Assembly: GCA_036651575.1 (NCBI GenBank)
Contig: JAVVXN010000029.1
Coordinates: 1-19,744 of the forward strand
From: JAVWGW01 sp036651575
GTDB taxonomy: Bacteria > Actinomycetota > Coriobacteriia > Coriobacteriales > Eggerthellaceae
DNA: 19,744 nt
Direction of reading: 5' to 3'
Positions 7,176 through 15,873 of the stretch are shown in pieces. Every line of letters begins with the position of its first letter. The stretch's first letter is position 1. A model generated the notes under the pieces. That model saw nothing but the letters and a program-made list of their open reading frames with translations. It was not told the origin of the DNA and ran no database searches. Made by a program: the position numbers and the translations under genes.

Positions 7176-8139
7176 GATGCTCCTTTTTTGCGGGATCGCA
7201 ATTCACGTCTTGCCTCACGATGAACTGGGGATGGTGATTGGCGGTCATGAAAAGACGCCCAACATATTCACCGACAAAGCCCAAGCAGAACATGACCGCA
7301 CCCGAACAGACCAAAATAGCCACCATCGTCGAAGCCCACCCCAACGGCATATCGGGATCGAGCATTCGTCGGATAAATAAAATCAATGCCCCGACAAGAC
7401 CCCCACCCGCAAAGAGAATGCCGAACAGCGACGCGATACGCAAGGGCGTGACCGAAAAGTTTAGGATGGTCGACCAAAGACTGACGAGGCTCTTAAACGT
7501 ATAGCCCGAGTTTCCCGATTCGCGGTCGAAATGCTCAACCGTGACGTTGGCGAGACGGTTGGTGGTACGAAACAACAGCCCTTGCACGTACACACGGGGG
7601 CTTTCGTAGTGCGTCAGCTCATCGCACACCAACCGCGTCATCACCAAAAAATTGCTGTCGGTAATCTCTTTCGGACACCCCGCAAGCACGCGGATCGACC
7701 ACATGGCAAACCGCGATCCCACGCGCCGAAACCAGCTTTCCTTTTGCGTATAGTAATCGGCAAACACCACATCAAAGCCCTCGCTCATCTTCTCGAGCAG
7801 AAAAGGACACTGGGAAGGATGCGTTTGCATGTCGTCATCCATGAGCATGATCCAATCACCACTCACTTCGCGAAGCCCTGCCATAATGGCATTGTGCTGC
7901 CCGAAGTTACGCATAAGATTGATGCCTTTGACCGCTGCGTCCTCTTCACACAACCCAACGATTGCGTCGAATGTTGCATCGGTCGACCCATCGTTCACCA
8001 AAATGAATTCGTAGTCGTATCCGCATCGCACCACTTCATCGCGCGTGAGATGAACCACGTTCGCAATGGTCTTTTCAGAAAAGTAGCACGGTATCACAAC
8101 AGATATCCGAAGCGGGCTTTCCGGAACGCTCCCATTCAC
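7168..8139 (-). CDS. ArnC/GtrB-like polyprenyl-phosphate glycosyltransferase (GT2)
   Basis: A 323-aa membrane-bound family 2 glycosyltransferase predicted to move a nucleotide-activated sugar onto undecaprenyl phosphate on the cytoplasmic face. The N-terminal GT-A domain shows SVVIPCYFSE (13-22), LVNDGSTD (47-54), the signature NFGQHNAIMAG (78-88), and the metal-binding DDD followed by MQ (101-105). Two C-terminal membrane helices lie at about 234-257 and 270-292, ending in the GEYVGRL motif (290-296) shared with ArnC, GtrB and CsbB. The NxGQHxAIMAG block resembles ArnC, whose substrate is also a 4-amino sugar. The GTG start overlaps the ATP-grasp stop by 4 bases (GTGA), with GAGGGG upstream. 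The likely donor is the dTDP-4-amino sugar made by neighbouring enzymes; this is an inference. Confidence 0.9.
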   Translation of the reverse strand: MNGSVPESPLRISVVIPCYFSEKTIANVVHLTRDEVVRCGYDYEFILVNDGSTDATFDAIVGLCEEDAAVKGINLMRNFGQHNAIMAGLREVSGDWIMLMDDDMQTHPSQCPFLLEKMSEGFDVVFADYYTQKESWFRRVGSRFAMWSIRVLAGCPKEITDSNFLVMTRLVCDELTHYESPRVYVQGLLFRTTNRLANVTVEHFDRESGNSGYTFKSLVSLWSTILNFSVTPLRIASLFGILFAGGGLVGALILFIRRMLDPDMPLGWASTMVAILVCSGAVMFCLGFVGEYVGRLFMTANHHPQFIVRQDVNCDPAKKEHRD

Positions 8140-9491
8140 GCGCGCACCCCCTCTTCCGATAACGATTTTTTTGCTGGTGAAAAATCGGACGGGTCGCCGT
8201 CGCTTTCCGTGTCTAAACTCGGTTTTGGAACGTGATTTTTATACAAAAGATCCTTCCCCGTCGCATCGAGAACCTGAAATTCCCGAAAAATTCGCTTGGT
8301 CACGCGATCCAGATCAGCACGCGAGGGTGCTTGAATATAGGCGCGGGCGACATAGGGCTTGCTTCCCGCGCCATGACACACCACGTCGCCCTCCCCGTAA
8401 TAAAAAAGGCTTTCCAGCACCGCGGGGTCGTCAAGGGCCGTGCGCGCGCGATCCAGGTCGGCGACGACCCCTTCATGACCATGAAAATACAATCCACAAC
8501 ACGGCTTTGAAAAACTCGCCAAATCATGAGCAACCACCCGTTTGCGCAGGGCTGGCTTGTCGTAGAGCAAATCCAGCAGAAGATCCTCCAAAGAAAGTCC
8601 GCTGCCATATTCAACCAGTTCGTGCTCGTAGCCAAACAAACGTCCCACCACTTCACCTACCCGTATGCCACGCGCAGGGTGCCAGAAAAACTGCATACAC
8701 AACGGTCCGTCAAGTATGCCGACCGCATCAGCTACGCGCTGCATGATAGCAAGCGCTTCGGGGCGCACCTCCGCCGTAAACCGGCTCGGATAGACAATTC
8801 GACTCACATGGGGTACTTCTCCCGCAATTTCTTCGCTTTTTTCACGATCGGCAAGCGCGATTATATGCACCATGCCATCAACGACCCACGTGGTCATATT
8901 AAACTCATGACCCGTATCGTACTCTTCGAGCACGACCGCATCCAACGCGCCCGCCGAGGCCGCCAGCGTCTGAGAAAATCTTTCGCGGATCTCAACGACA
9001 TCCTCCACGACAAACACGCCCCGCGAACCGTATCCATCGACCGGTTTCATGACGCACGGAAAAGTCATATCGGCCACGTCGCTCTCCGAAAAATCTCGGG
9101 TAAGCACGCACCCTCGAGGAAGGGGGGCACCGATGCCGCGCAGCATTTCTTTCATAAGATCTTTTTTTCTCAAGCACGCCATGGCATCGAGAGAACAATA
9201 GCTTTCCAAACCTGCCGCGTGAGTCAGCGTACACAGCGACTCGAACAAAATATCTGAAAACGATGAAATCGCCGCGTCGAGCTCGTGCGTACGACACAGC
9301 TCGCACAGCGCACGCGTATCGCGTGGATCGACAACGTAGGATTCGTCGGCAAAAGCCCGTGCGGGACCGTGGGGATACCCATCGCACACAACGGTGTAAA
9401 TACCCCGCTTGTGCGCTTTTTCTACAAGAGAAACAAACTCATCCATCGAGCCCAAAATAAGCAGTCGGTTTCCCTGTTCGCTATGCGTCAT
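8136..9491 (-). CDS. ATP-grasp carboxylate-amine ligase-like protein
   Basis: A 451-aa protein of the carbamoyl-phosphate-synthase-like ATP-grasp superfamily, which joins a carboxylate to an amine through an acyl-phosphate. The N-terminal pre-ATP-grasp domain begins RLLILGSMDEF (9-19). The ATP-grasp lysine is K149 in PCVMKPVDGYGSRGV, with LEEY (188-191) as the adenine hinge. E280 in RVGEVVGRLFG lies where the family has a metal-binding Glu and usually a following Asn, but here that Asn is absent. About 120 extra residues follow, with a charged, probably disordered tail. The start is the ATG at 9491, preceded by GGAAGAGG, although the frame is open further upstream; it overlaps the YfhO-like stop by 11 bases. 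The proposed role is attaching an amino acid to the 4-amino sugar; the substrate is unproven. Confidence 0.8.
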   Translation of the reverse strand: MTHSEQGNRLLILGSMDEFVSLVEKAHKRGIYTVVCDGYPHGPARAFADESYVVDPRDTRALCELCRTHELDAAISSFSDILFESLCTLTHAAGLESYCSLDAMACLRKKDLMKEMLRGIGAPLPRGCVLTRDFSESDVADMTFPCVMKPVDGYGSRGVFVVEDVVEIRERFSQTLAASAGALDAVVLEEYDTGHEFNMTTWVVDGMVHIIALADREKSEEIAGEVPHVSRIVYPSRFTAEVRPEALAIMQRVADAVGILDGPLCMQFFWHPARGIRVGEVVGRLFGYEHELVEYGSGLSLEDLLLDLLYDKPALRKRVVAHDLASFSKPCCGLYFHGHEGVVADLDRARTALDDPAVLESLFYYGEGDVVCHGAGSKPYVARAYIQAPSRADLDRVTKRIFREFQVLDATGKDLLYKNHVPKPSLDTESDGDPSDFSPAKKSLSEEGVRA

Positions 9492-12330
9492 TATTGAGCC
9501 GCCTCTTCCTTCTATCGAACGCGACATTACCAACGACGATAACCGCACAAAGCCCGAGGCCGATGGAGGAGAGTATCGCACCCTCAACAAGACCGGGCGT
9601 CACGTAGACCAGCTTGATATCGTGATGACCCGGATCAAGCTCCAACGCCATAAAAGCCGTATTCGCCCGCTTGATCAAAGTTTGCTTCCCATCGACATAT
9701 GCCGTCCACCCCGTCGAGTAGGGGATGGACAGGTAGAGCGCTTTTCTTTGCGGGATATCGATCGACCCGGTAACCTGGTTGGTTCCAAAAACAACATCTT
9801 CTAAAACGGTTTCCTTCAACGAGTCAACCTGTTGGTTGAAGTTCGCCATCGGCTGACAGAGTACGGCAAGATCGTCAAAACAATACTCCCCCGCCTGTGA
9901 AAACGTCAACGTTACGCTATTTTGAGCATCGGTTGCATACCCCAAATTCGACAACCAGGTGTTTTTCCCCCCGTAGAGATGGGAATTATCAGCGAAATTC
10001 GTAATCGTGCGCACCCCCGCACCATTGTTGGCCTGCATGGTGATCCGATACTCGTTGGGTGCAGACCACGTCATCGTCTGCTGAAACAACGACGCCTGTC
10101 GATACCAGGGAAGAATTGCCCGCTTTTTTTCGGGAATCTTTTCCAAAGGTGATGTCGCTTCAAAAGCAAGATGGTCGAAATACAGATAGGTTTCAACCTC
10201 CGGCTCGCCCTCCACCCGCAACGTCAGCGTTGCGTTCGGCCGCGAAACATCGATTTTTCCTTCTTCAAAGGTTAAACCATCCGTTTTCGTCACCGTGTAA
10301 GGCGCCTCTTGAGCACTCAAATCAAGCGAAGCTTCCGGAAGGGAGGAATCATCTACCACCACTCCCTGCAAAAGGCTCTCCTGCTTTTGCAGGGGCGTCA
10401 AAGCGTCGTAGGTATCCCGCGAAATCGAGTGTTCATAGGTAAAACCGAGCGGCAGCGCATTGTTTGCCTTGTATACGGTATAAGGCGTGTCGCCGATCGG
10501 TGCTTGCGCTACGATGTTCGCATGATCAGAAAAATTGTAGGGCGGTTTTTCAGAAGCACGATTGGGGATAAGGTAGTACTTAACGCCGCTGAGCGTGTCA
10601 AGAACGGGACGCCCTCCCAAGTTGGTATATGAAAAATTCATCTGCGTATCCGTTAGACCGAGTTCGGTGTGAAACCGATCGATATTGTTTTCGTAGACGC
10701 TATTATAGAAGTCGAACCCGTTGATATCGAGCACCAAGCTGCTGTTACGCGGCCGCGCACCCACCGTGGGATCAGCATCGTAGCGCCAGGCCGAATCATC
10801 GTCGATGTCGGCTATCAGGCGATTGGGGGTATCCTGGGTCAGCTTTGCATACATCGACCCCCAGGCCGGCGATGTGCGCGCCCACCCCATCTCTTCGGGA
10901 GCCGTAAAATAAAACGTGTTGCATATCAGGCCAGCCGCGACACACACAACGAGGCCGTAGCGCCAAACAGGCCGATCGAGCCCCTTCCACGTGAGAAATA
11001 TCAGCGAGACCAACATGACCGCCAACGCCGCCATGCTCCACTCCGTGCGAGCGCCGGGCAGCAAGAACAGCAGGAGGGCATAGAGCCCCGCACAAACGCA
11101 CAGCGCCTTGATTTCTCGGCGGCTCAAATGCGGCAGCAAGGGTACCACTTTCACCACGATATAGGCAACGCAAAGCGCGTAAGCCCACACCCAGCGATTT
11201 GTCGCATAGTTAAACCCGTTGAATACGCTCCCCAAAAAAGGCAGCAACAAGATAACCGTTAACGCGACAAACATGACTTTCAGGTTGCGATTTTGCTTTC
11301 TTTTAATGAACAGCACAAAACACGAAAGTACCGCAACGCCCCCGAATCCGATAAAGCAGTCGCTGCCAACAGAGGAAGAGCCCAAAAATCCCGCAAGCGT
11401 CCTTTGGTAGAAATCGGCGGAATACAGCAAGGGTATAGCAACGCTTCCCTCCACAACACGATCGAGACTCAGCAACGCGCACAGCGAAGGCACCAAAACG
11501 ATCCCTGCCAGCAAAATACCCACGACAAGATAGCCTAAAAACGTAACCGTCCACCGCACAAAAAGTTTGGGCGTCACCGAATTGCCTCGGCGCCGCTCGA
11601 TGACGAACACACGAAACCCGCAATACAGCAGCAAAAGCAAGCAAGCCATATACGCAAAGTAATACGATGTGATGAAAAAGAAAGCAAGTGACACGATAAA
11701 CAGATACGGTTTTTGGTAAGTGAAGATCTTTTCGACCCCGACCAAAAGCAGGGGAAACAAAATCATCGGATTGATACCGTCGGGCCACAACACCGCCGAT
11801 ATCGCCGTACCGCACAAGGCGTAGATCAGCGCACCGCATAAGGTAGCAAAGCGCCCGTTGCCCCGATGACGTGCCAGAAGAGAAAACGCAGCTCCCGCAA
11901 GATACATCCGCGCGACGACAAGAAACTGGAAGAAATACTCGGAATACCGTTCGGGGCAAAGCGCTGACAGCAGATAAAAGGGATTGTATATCACGTCAAT
12001 GACGGAAGGAATATCGGCACCATATCCAAGGCTGGAATCCCACAGCGGAATCTGAAGCCCCTGGCCCGCAACAAGACCTTCCACGATGGTGCGAACCCAT
12101 CGACCCGTATAGACGAAAAACGGATAGTACTGCTCGAGCCCATCGACACTCCACGCTAACGAGCTGCCGCTGAGGGGATAGGCAAGCAACGCAAGGCAGG
12201 AAATGACCACGAAACACAGCGTGTAAACGATCCAATACGTCTGCCTCTTGCGTCCCGGCCTACCCTGCTCCCACCGAGAGAGCCGCTCTTCCCACGATCT
12301 CAAGCGAGAAACCACCTTTTTCAGCGGCAT
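9481..12330 (-). CDS. YfhO-family membrane glycosyltransferase (GT-C fold)
   Basis: A 949-aa polytopic membrane protein. A basic cytoplasmic start (1-30) leads into helix 1 (about 32-54). The first outer loop has the family-type acidic signature VDGLEQYYPFF (62-72), and about a dozen helices continue to about 475. Residues about 480-910 form a large extracytoplasmic domain with SGVKYYLIPN (581-590), and a last helix lies near 914-938. YfhO proteins such as those of Bacillus and Listeria are GT-C enzymes that take sugars from a polyprenyl-phosphate carrier to decorate lipoteichoic or wall polymers outside the cell. The ArnC-like enzyme and small flippase-like pair in the same operon fit such a three-part system. 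The ATG start has AGGAAGG nine bases upstream and overlaps the rmlB stop by 10 bases. The acceptor polymer is not identifiable here. Confidence 0.87.
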   Translation of the reverse strand: MPLKKVVSRLRSWEERLSRWEQGRPGRKRQTYWIVYTLCFVVISCLALLAYPLSGSSLAWSVDGLEQYYPFFVYTGRWVRTIVEGLVAGQGLQIPLWDSSLGYGADIPSVIDVIYNPFYLLSALCPERYSEYFFQFLVVARMYLAGAAFSLLARHRGNGRFATLCGALIYALCGTAISAVLWPDGINPMILFPLLLVGVEKIFTYQKPYLFIVSLAFFFITSYYFAYMACLLLLLYCGFRVFVIERRRGNSVTPKLFVRWTVTFLGYLVVGILLAGIVLVPSLCALLSLDRVVEGSVAIPLLYSADFYQRTLAGFLGSSSVGSDCFIGFGGVAVLSCFVLFIKRKQNRNLKVMFVALTVILLLPFLGSVFNGFNYATNRWVWAYALCVAYIVVKVVPLLPHLSRREIKALCVCAGLYALLLFLLPGARTEWSMAALAVMLVSLIFLTWKGLDRPVWRYGLVVCVAAGLICNTFYFTAPEEMGWARTSPAWGSMYAKLTQDTPNRLIADIDDDSAWRYDADPTVGARPRNSSLVLDINGFDFYNSVYENNIDRFHTELGLTDTQMNFSYTNLGGRPVLDTLSGVKYYLIPNRASEKPPYNFSDHANIVAQAPIGDTPYTVYKANNALPLGFTYEHSISRDTYDALTPLQKQESLLQGVVVDDSSLPEASLDLSAQEAPYTVTKTDGLTFEEGKIDVSRPNATLTLRVEGEPEVETYLYFDHLAFEATSPLEKIPEKKRAILPWYRQASLFQQTMTWSAPNEYRITMQANNGAGVRTITNFADNSHLYGGKNTWLSNLGYATDAQNSVTLTFSQAGEYCFDDLAVLCQPMANFNQQVDSLKETVLEDVVFGTNQVTGSIDIPQRKALYLSIPYSTGWTAYVDGKQTLIKRANTAFMALELDPGHHDIKLVYVTPGLVEGAILSSIGLGLCAVIVVGNVAFDRRKRRLNNDA

Positions 12331-13388
12331 GCCGACACGCCTTCCTGCCCAAGCTCGGCATCGTCGCGATAGGCACCACTCGCAATGCGCTCAAGCCACG
12401 TTTTATGGGAAAGATACCAGGTTATAGTCTCTGTCAAGCCCCGATCAAACGAAGTTTCGGGACACCAGCCCAAATCGCGCCGAATCTTGCCCGAATCGAT
12501 CGCGTAACGGCGATCGTGACCCAGGCGATCTTCAACGTGCGAGATAAGATCCTCAGTAATTGTCGAATCGAATTGCTCAGATAGGTAGGCAACGATACGC
12601 TTCACCAGGGAAATATTTGAACATTCGTTGTTTCCCCCGATATTGTAGATCTCTCCAGGAATACCCCCTTCAACCACCAGGTCGATAGCGCGGCAATGAT
12701 CTGCCACATACAGCCAATCGCGCACGTTAAGACCATCGCCATACACCGGCAGAGGTTTTTTCTGTAAAGCATTATCAATGATGAGCGGTATCAGTTTTTC
12801 GGGAAACTGATACGGACCGTAGTTGTTGGAGCAACGCGTGATATTGATGGGCAACCCGTAGGTTGTGCCGTAAGACTTCACGAAGCAATCGGCGGCCGCT
12901 TTAGAAGCTGCATAGGGACTGCGGGGAGCAAGCGGGGTTTCTTCCGTGAAAAACCCGCTTGATCCCAGCGACCCATACACTTCATCGGTCGAAATCTGCA
13001 CGAACTTGTGATTCCCAAAACCCCCGGTGGGGATACGCCAGGCGTGCAACGCGGCATCGAGTAGGGTCACCGTTGCCACCACGTTGTTTTGAGCAAAGAC
13101 CTCGGGTGCTTCAATCGAGCGATCGACGTGTGATTCGGCAGCGAAATTGAGCACATAATCGGGATCGTAGCACGCAAAGAGGCGCTGCATCGCTGCCGCA
13201 TCGCCGATATCTTCCCGACAAAAAATATACCGTGGATCGTCTGCGAAATCGGCAAGATTATCACGATTGCCCGCATACGTGAGCTTATCGACGACAACGA
13301 CGCGCACATCGTCTGAGCGATTCAAGATAAACGCTACGAAGTTCGACCCGATAAATCCGGCGCCCCCGGTGACCATATAGGTTTTCAC
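12321..13388 (-). CDS. rmlB: dTDP-glucose 4,6-dehydratase
   Basis: A 355-aa extended short-chain dehydrogenase that converts dTDP-glucose to dTDP-4-keto-6-deoxyglucose using bound NAD. The Rossmann motif TGGAGFIG is at 7-14. The dehydratase catalytic trio TDE is at 134-136, and the active-site YAASK is at 159-163. The full-length family pattern is intact, with RCSNNYGPYQFPEKLIP and DWLYVADHC. The start is GTG, sharing GTGA with the rmlA stop (4-base overlap), with GAGGGGG about ten bases upstream. Since rmlC and rmlD are missing and a WecE-type transaminase lies in the same operon, its product probably feeds 4-amino sugar rather than rhamnose synthesis. Confidence 0.95.
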   Translation of the reverse strand: MKTYMVTGGAGFIGSNFVAFILNRSDDVRVVVVDKLTYAGNRDNLADFADDPRYIFCREDIGDAAAMQRLFACYDPDYVLNFAAESHVDRSIEAPEVFAQNNVVATVTLLDAALHAWRIPTGGFGNHKFVQISTDEVYGSLGSSGFFTEETPLAPRSPYAASKAAADCFVKSYGTTYGLPINITRCSNNYGPYQFPEKLIPLIIDNALQKKPLPVYGDGLNVRDWLYVADHCRAIDLVVEGGIPGEIYNIGGNNECSNISLVKRIVAYLSEQFDSTITEDLISHVEDRLGHDRRYAIDSGKIRRDLGWCPETSFDRGLTETITWYLSHKTWLERIASGAYRDDAELGQEGVSACR

Positions 13389-14299
13389 GCGCTTGTTTCC
13401 CCCTCTTCAGCCCGCAGAGCATTTTCGATGGTTGAGTTTTCAACCACGTGTTCCAGGTGCTTTCCGTAAGCCGAATTTTTGCAGCGCCGCGCCGATGCCA
13501 GCACCGTTGCGTCATCGATCCATCCCTGGGTATAGGCGATTTCTTCGAGTGCTGCCACCTTCAAGCCCTGCCTGCGTTCAACGACACGCACGAATTCGCT
13601 CGCATCGAAAAGCGCTTCGACCGTACCCGTGTCAAACCACACGAAACCGCGCCCCAGCGTCACCACCTGCAGGCTACCATCCTCGAGATACAAACGATTG
13701 AGATCGGTGATTTCAAGTTCGCCCCGCGACGACGGCTTGATTTGCTTGACGAAATCACACACCCGATTATCGTAAAAATACAGACCGGTGACGCAGTAAT
13801 TCGACTGCGGATGAGCGGGTTTTTCTTCGATGGACACCACGCGCCCGGCTTCATCAAACCCTAAAATACCAAACTGCTCGGGAGCATCAACGTGAAAGCC
13901 AAACACCGTCGCACCATGTTTACACGTCGCAGCTTGCGCCAGATAAGACCCCAAACCGTTGCCGTAAAAAATATTGTCGCCCAAAACAAGGGCACAACTA
14001 TCCCCCGCTATGAAGTCTTCAGCCAAAATAAACGCCTGCGCCAACCCGTCGGGCGAAGGTTGTTCGCAGTAGGAAAGCCGTACGCCAAAATCGGAGCCGT
14101 CCTTTAAAAGCGCTTCAAAATTGGGAAGATCGTGCGGGGTCGAAATGATGAGAATATCGCGAATGCCCGCCATCATCAGGACGGAAAGCGGGTAGTAAAT
14201 CATAGGTTTATCGTAGACCGGCAAAAGCTGTTTCGAAGTGACTGTTGTCAAAGGACTTAACCGCGTTCCCGATCCGCCTGCCAAAACAATACCTTTCAT
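13385..14299 (-). CDS. rmlA: Glucose-1-phosphate thymidylyltransferase
   Basis: A 304-aa nucleotidyltransferase making dTDP-glucose from glucose-1-phosphate and dTTP, the first step of the pathway. The N-terminal signature GGSGTRLSPLT (8-18) and SKQLLPVYDKPMIYYPL (22-38) are complete. LGDNIFYG and IEEKPAHPQSN are the later nucleotide- and sugar-binding blocks. The length matches the usual 290-300 aa short form. The frame is open upstream to 14353, but the ATG at 14299 has GGAGG seven bases before it and begins at the conserved MKGIVLAGG, so the shorter form is chosen. It is the first gene of the nine-gene cluster, with a promoter candidate just upstream. Confidence 0.96.
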   Translation of the reverse strand: MKGIVLAGGSGTRLSPLTTVTSKQLLPVYDKPMIYYPLSVLMMAGIRDILIISTPHDLPNFEALLKDGSDFGVRLSYCEQPSPDGLAQAFILAEDFIAGDSCALVLGDNIFYGNGLGSYLAQAATCKHGATVFGFHVDAPEQFGILGFDEAGRVVSIEEKPAHPQSNYCVTGLYFYDNRVCDFVKQIKPSSRGELEITDLNRLYLEDGSLQVVTLGRGFVWFDTGTVEALFDASEFVRVVERRQGLKVAALEEIAYTQGWIDDATVLASARRCKNSAYGKHLEHVVENSTIENALRAEEGETSA

Positions 14300-14343
14300 C
14301 AAACGCCCTCCATCAAAGCTGTCAGGAGCCGAAAATATTCGAT

Positions 14344-14352
14344 AGATTAGCA
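14344..14352 (-). promoter_or_regulatory. Promoter candidate for the sugar operon (extended -10)
   Basis: On the minus strand TG-C-TAATCT (TAATCT at 14349-14344) forms an extended -10 about 45 bases before the rmlA start, predicting a leader near 38 bases. The matching -35 is poor (GTTTCA at 14372-14367, 17-base spacer). The same TG-C spacing precedes the rpoD -10 candidate. Visual assignment only. Confidence 0.35.
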
Positions 14353-14438
14353 CAGCTTACTACCGCTGAAACCACGAGAAAACCGAAAAGACGAAAACCA
14401 TACGCGACCTGTGCATTGCTTGATTTTTTCCGCCAAAA

Positions 14439-14453
14439 CGAAAAAGGTTTTCG
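14439..14453 (-). terminator. Weak hairpin with T-run downstream of the MATE gene
   Basis: On the minus strand CGAAAA and TTTTCG form a 6-bp stem with a three-base loop followed by TTTT. It lies about 50 bases past the MATE stop and before the rmlA promoter candidate. The stem is AT-rich and short, so it would be a weak terminator. The rest of the 203-bp gap (14300-14502) is AT-rich and holds no gene I can see. Confidence 0.25.
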
Positions 14454-14502
14454 CCCAATCATACCCGAAATTCGGCGCAGCCGTGAAAACAAAACCCGAC
14501 CT

Positions 14503-15873
14503 TTAGGCTCTGGCCAGTTTTCGAGCGCGCTTGCTGGCGATGCCCCTCTTTACCGCCAGGGCAAACAAAACCGAAAGCACATCGGAAAGCGGCATACAGA
14601 AAAACAGCGCCATGACCGGTGGCAAATCCCACCCTCCACCCGCAACACACGCGGGAACAACAGAAATAAGGGGAATCAAAAAAAATACCTGACGCGACAA
14701 GATCAGAAGCACTGAAGAAAACTCATGACCCGTTACCTGCAACAACGTCATATCCGTATAGAGAACACCGATGAAGGGGAAACCGAGGAACACGATCAGA
14801 AGAATCGTCTGTGCCTGTTCGACAATTTCGCTGCTGCCCCCAAAAAGAGCGGCAAGATCGTACCCGAAATTCATCACCATCACCAGCGCGATAATCCCAT
14901 AGCTTCCGCACAAAAGCATCGTGATCTTTGAAACCTTTTCTATCTTTTCGGGCGCGTCGTTGCCGTTGAAATAGGAAATAATATTTTGCACACCCTGCGT
15001 CAGCCCCACAACCGGCACCAAGATAAAGGTGTAGATGCGCTGCACCACGCTCCATGAAGCAACAAAGGTCATCGAGCCCACCTCGAGAAGCTGTGCGTTG
15101 ACCACAAACCCCGTGCAACCGCCGAGCGCCTGTATCGCCGTTTGCGCAATGCCGATTTTAAACAGTTCGCCCGCACGCTGAAAAAAGCAGGGTATTGGTA
15201 TCGGCTTTGCGCAAAGCCATAATTTCTTCTTCATCAAAAACAGCACCGAGCAGACCGCGCAGACGCTTTCGCTGACAAACGTCCCCCACGCAAGCCCTGC
15301 AATACCCATATTGAAGACAAAGGCGAACGTGAAGTTGAAAATAATATTGATAACAACCGCACCGGTAATAATGAGCACCTCGACCTTCGGGAAGCCAAAC
15401 GCCCGAATACAACACGTCAGCGTATAGCCAACGCTGCTGAACACGTTGCTCAAAAGCTGGATCTGCAAATATTGTTGTGCAAGATCGAAAATGCGACCCT
15501 GGGCACCGAGCGTTGTCAACATGACCGACAGGGCGCCATAGCACACAAAAGATGTCACGGTCGATACCACAACACTCATAACGACACCGGTCGTGTAACT
15601 ATCGTTGAGCTTGGAGGCGTTGTTCATATACTTCGCGATGAGAATGCCCGTTGACAGAGCGAACAGCGTTTGCAGCGCCGTAAAAATACCGAGCACAGGT
15701 GCCAGCAGCGCCATTGCCGCGAGGGCATCGCTTCCCATTCCCGGAAGGTTGCCCGCAAAAGCGGTGTCCACGATTCCTGTCAACATTTCAATCATAAGCG
15801 ACAAAATGGACGGGATGCCAAAAATAAAAATAAGTTTGACAAGAGAGCTGTTTTCGTAAATATTTTTCTTCAT
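14503..15873 (-). CDS. MATE-family multidrug/metabolite exporter
   Basis: A 456-aa integral membrane protein with about twelve hydrophobic helices in two similar halves, as in MATE antiporters, which export organic cations or other compounds using H+ or Na+ gradients. Family features include the opening IPSILSLMIEMLTGIVDTAFAG, GYTLTCCIRAFGFPKVEV near the end of the fourth helix, and the second-half QGVQNIISYFNGN, matching the QG.Q...Y..G block at the same place in DinF/NorM relatives. The start is ATG with GGAGG seven bases upstream; an upstream in-frame extension has no better site. It lies 54 bases after a WYL-like regulator gene, probably co-transcribed and controlled by it. The RBS can be folded into a hairpin. 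Whether it carries drugs or a lipid-linked intermediate is unknown. Confidence 0.9.
   Translation of the reverse strand: MKKNIYENSSLVKLIFIFGIPSILSLMIEMLTGIVDTAFAGNLPGMGSDALAAMALLAPVLGIFTALQTLFALSTGILIAKYMNNASKLNDSYTTGVVMSVVVSTVTSFVCYGALSVMLTTLGAQGRIFDLAQQYLQIQLLSNVFSSVGYTLTCCIRAFGFPKVEVLIITGAVVINIIFNFTFAFVFNMGIAGLAWGTFVSESVCAVCSVLFLMKKKLWLCAKPIPIPCFFQRAGELFKIGIAQTAIQALGGCTGFVVNAQLLEVGSMTFVASWSVVQRIYTFILVPVVGLTQGVQNIISYFNGNDAPEKIEKVSKITMLLCGSYGIIALVMVMNFGYDLAALFGGSSEIVEQAQTILLIVFLGFPFIGVLYTDMTLLQVTGHEFSSVLLILSRQVFFLIPLISVVPACVAGGGWDLPPVMALFFCMPLSDVLSVLFALAVKRGIASKRARKLARA

Noticed and set aside
12321..14299. dTDP-L-rhamnose operon
   Set aside because: RmlA and RmlB are present but no RmlC epimerase or RmlD reductase is found in the cluster, while a WecE-type transaminase is.
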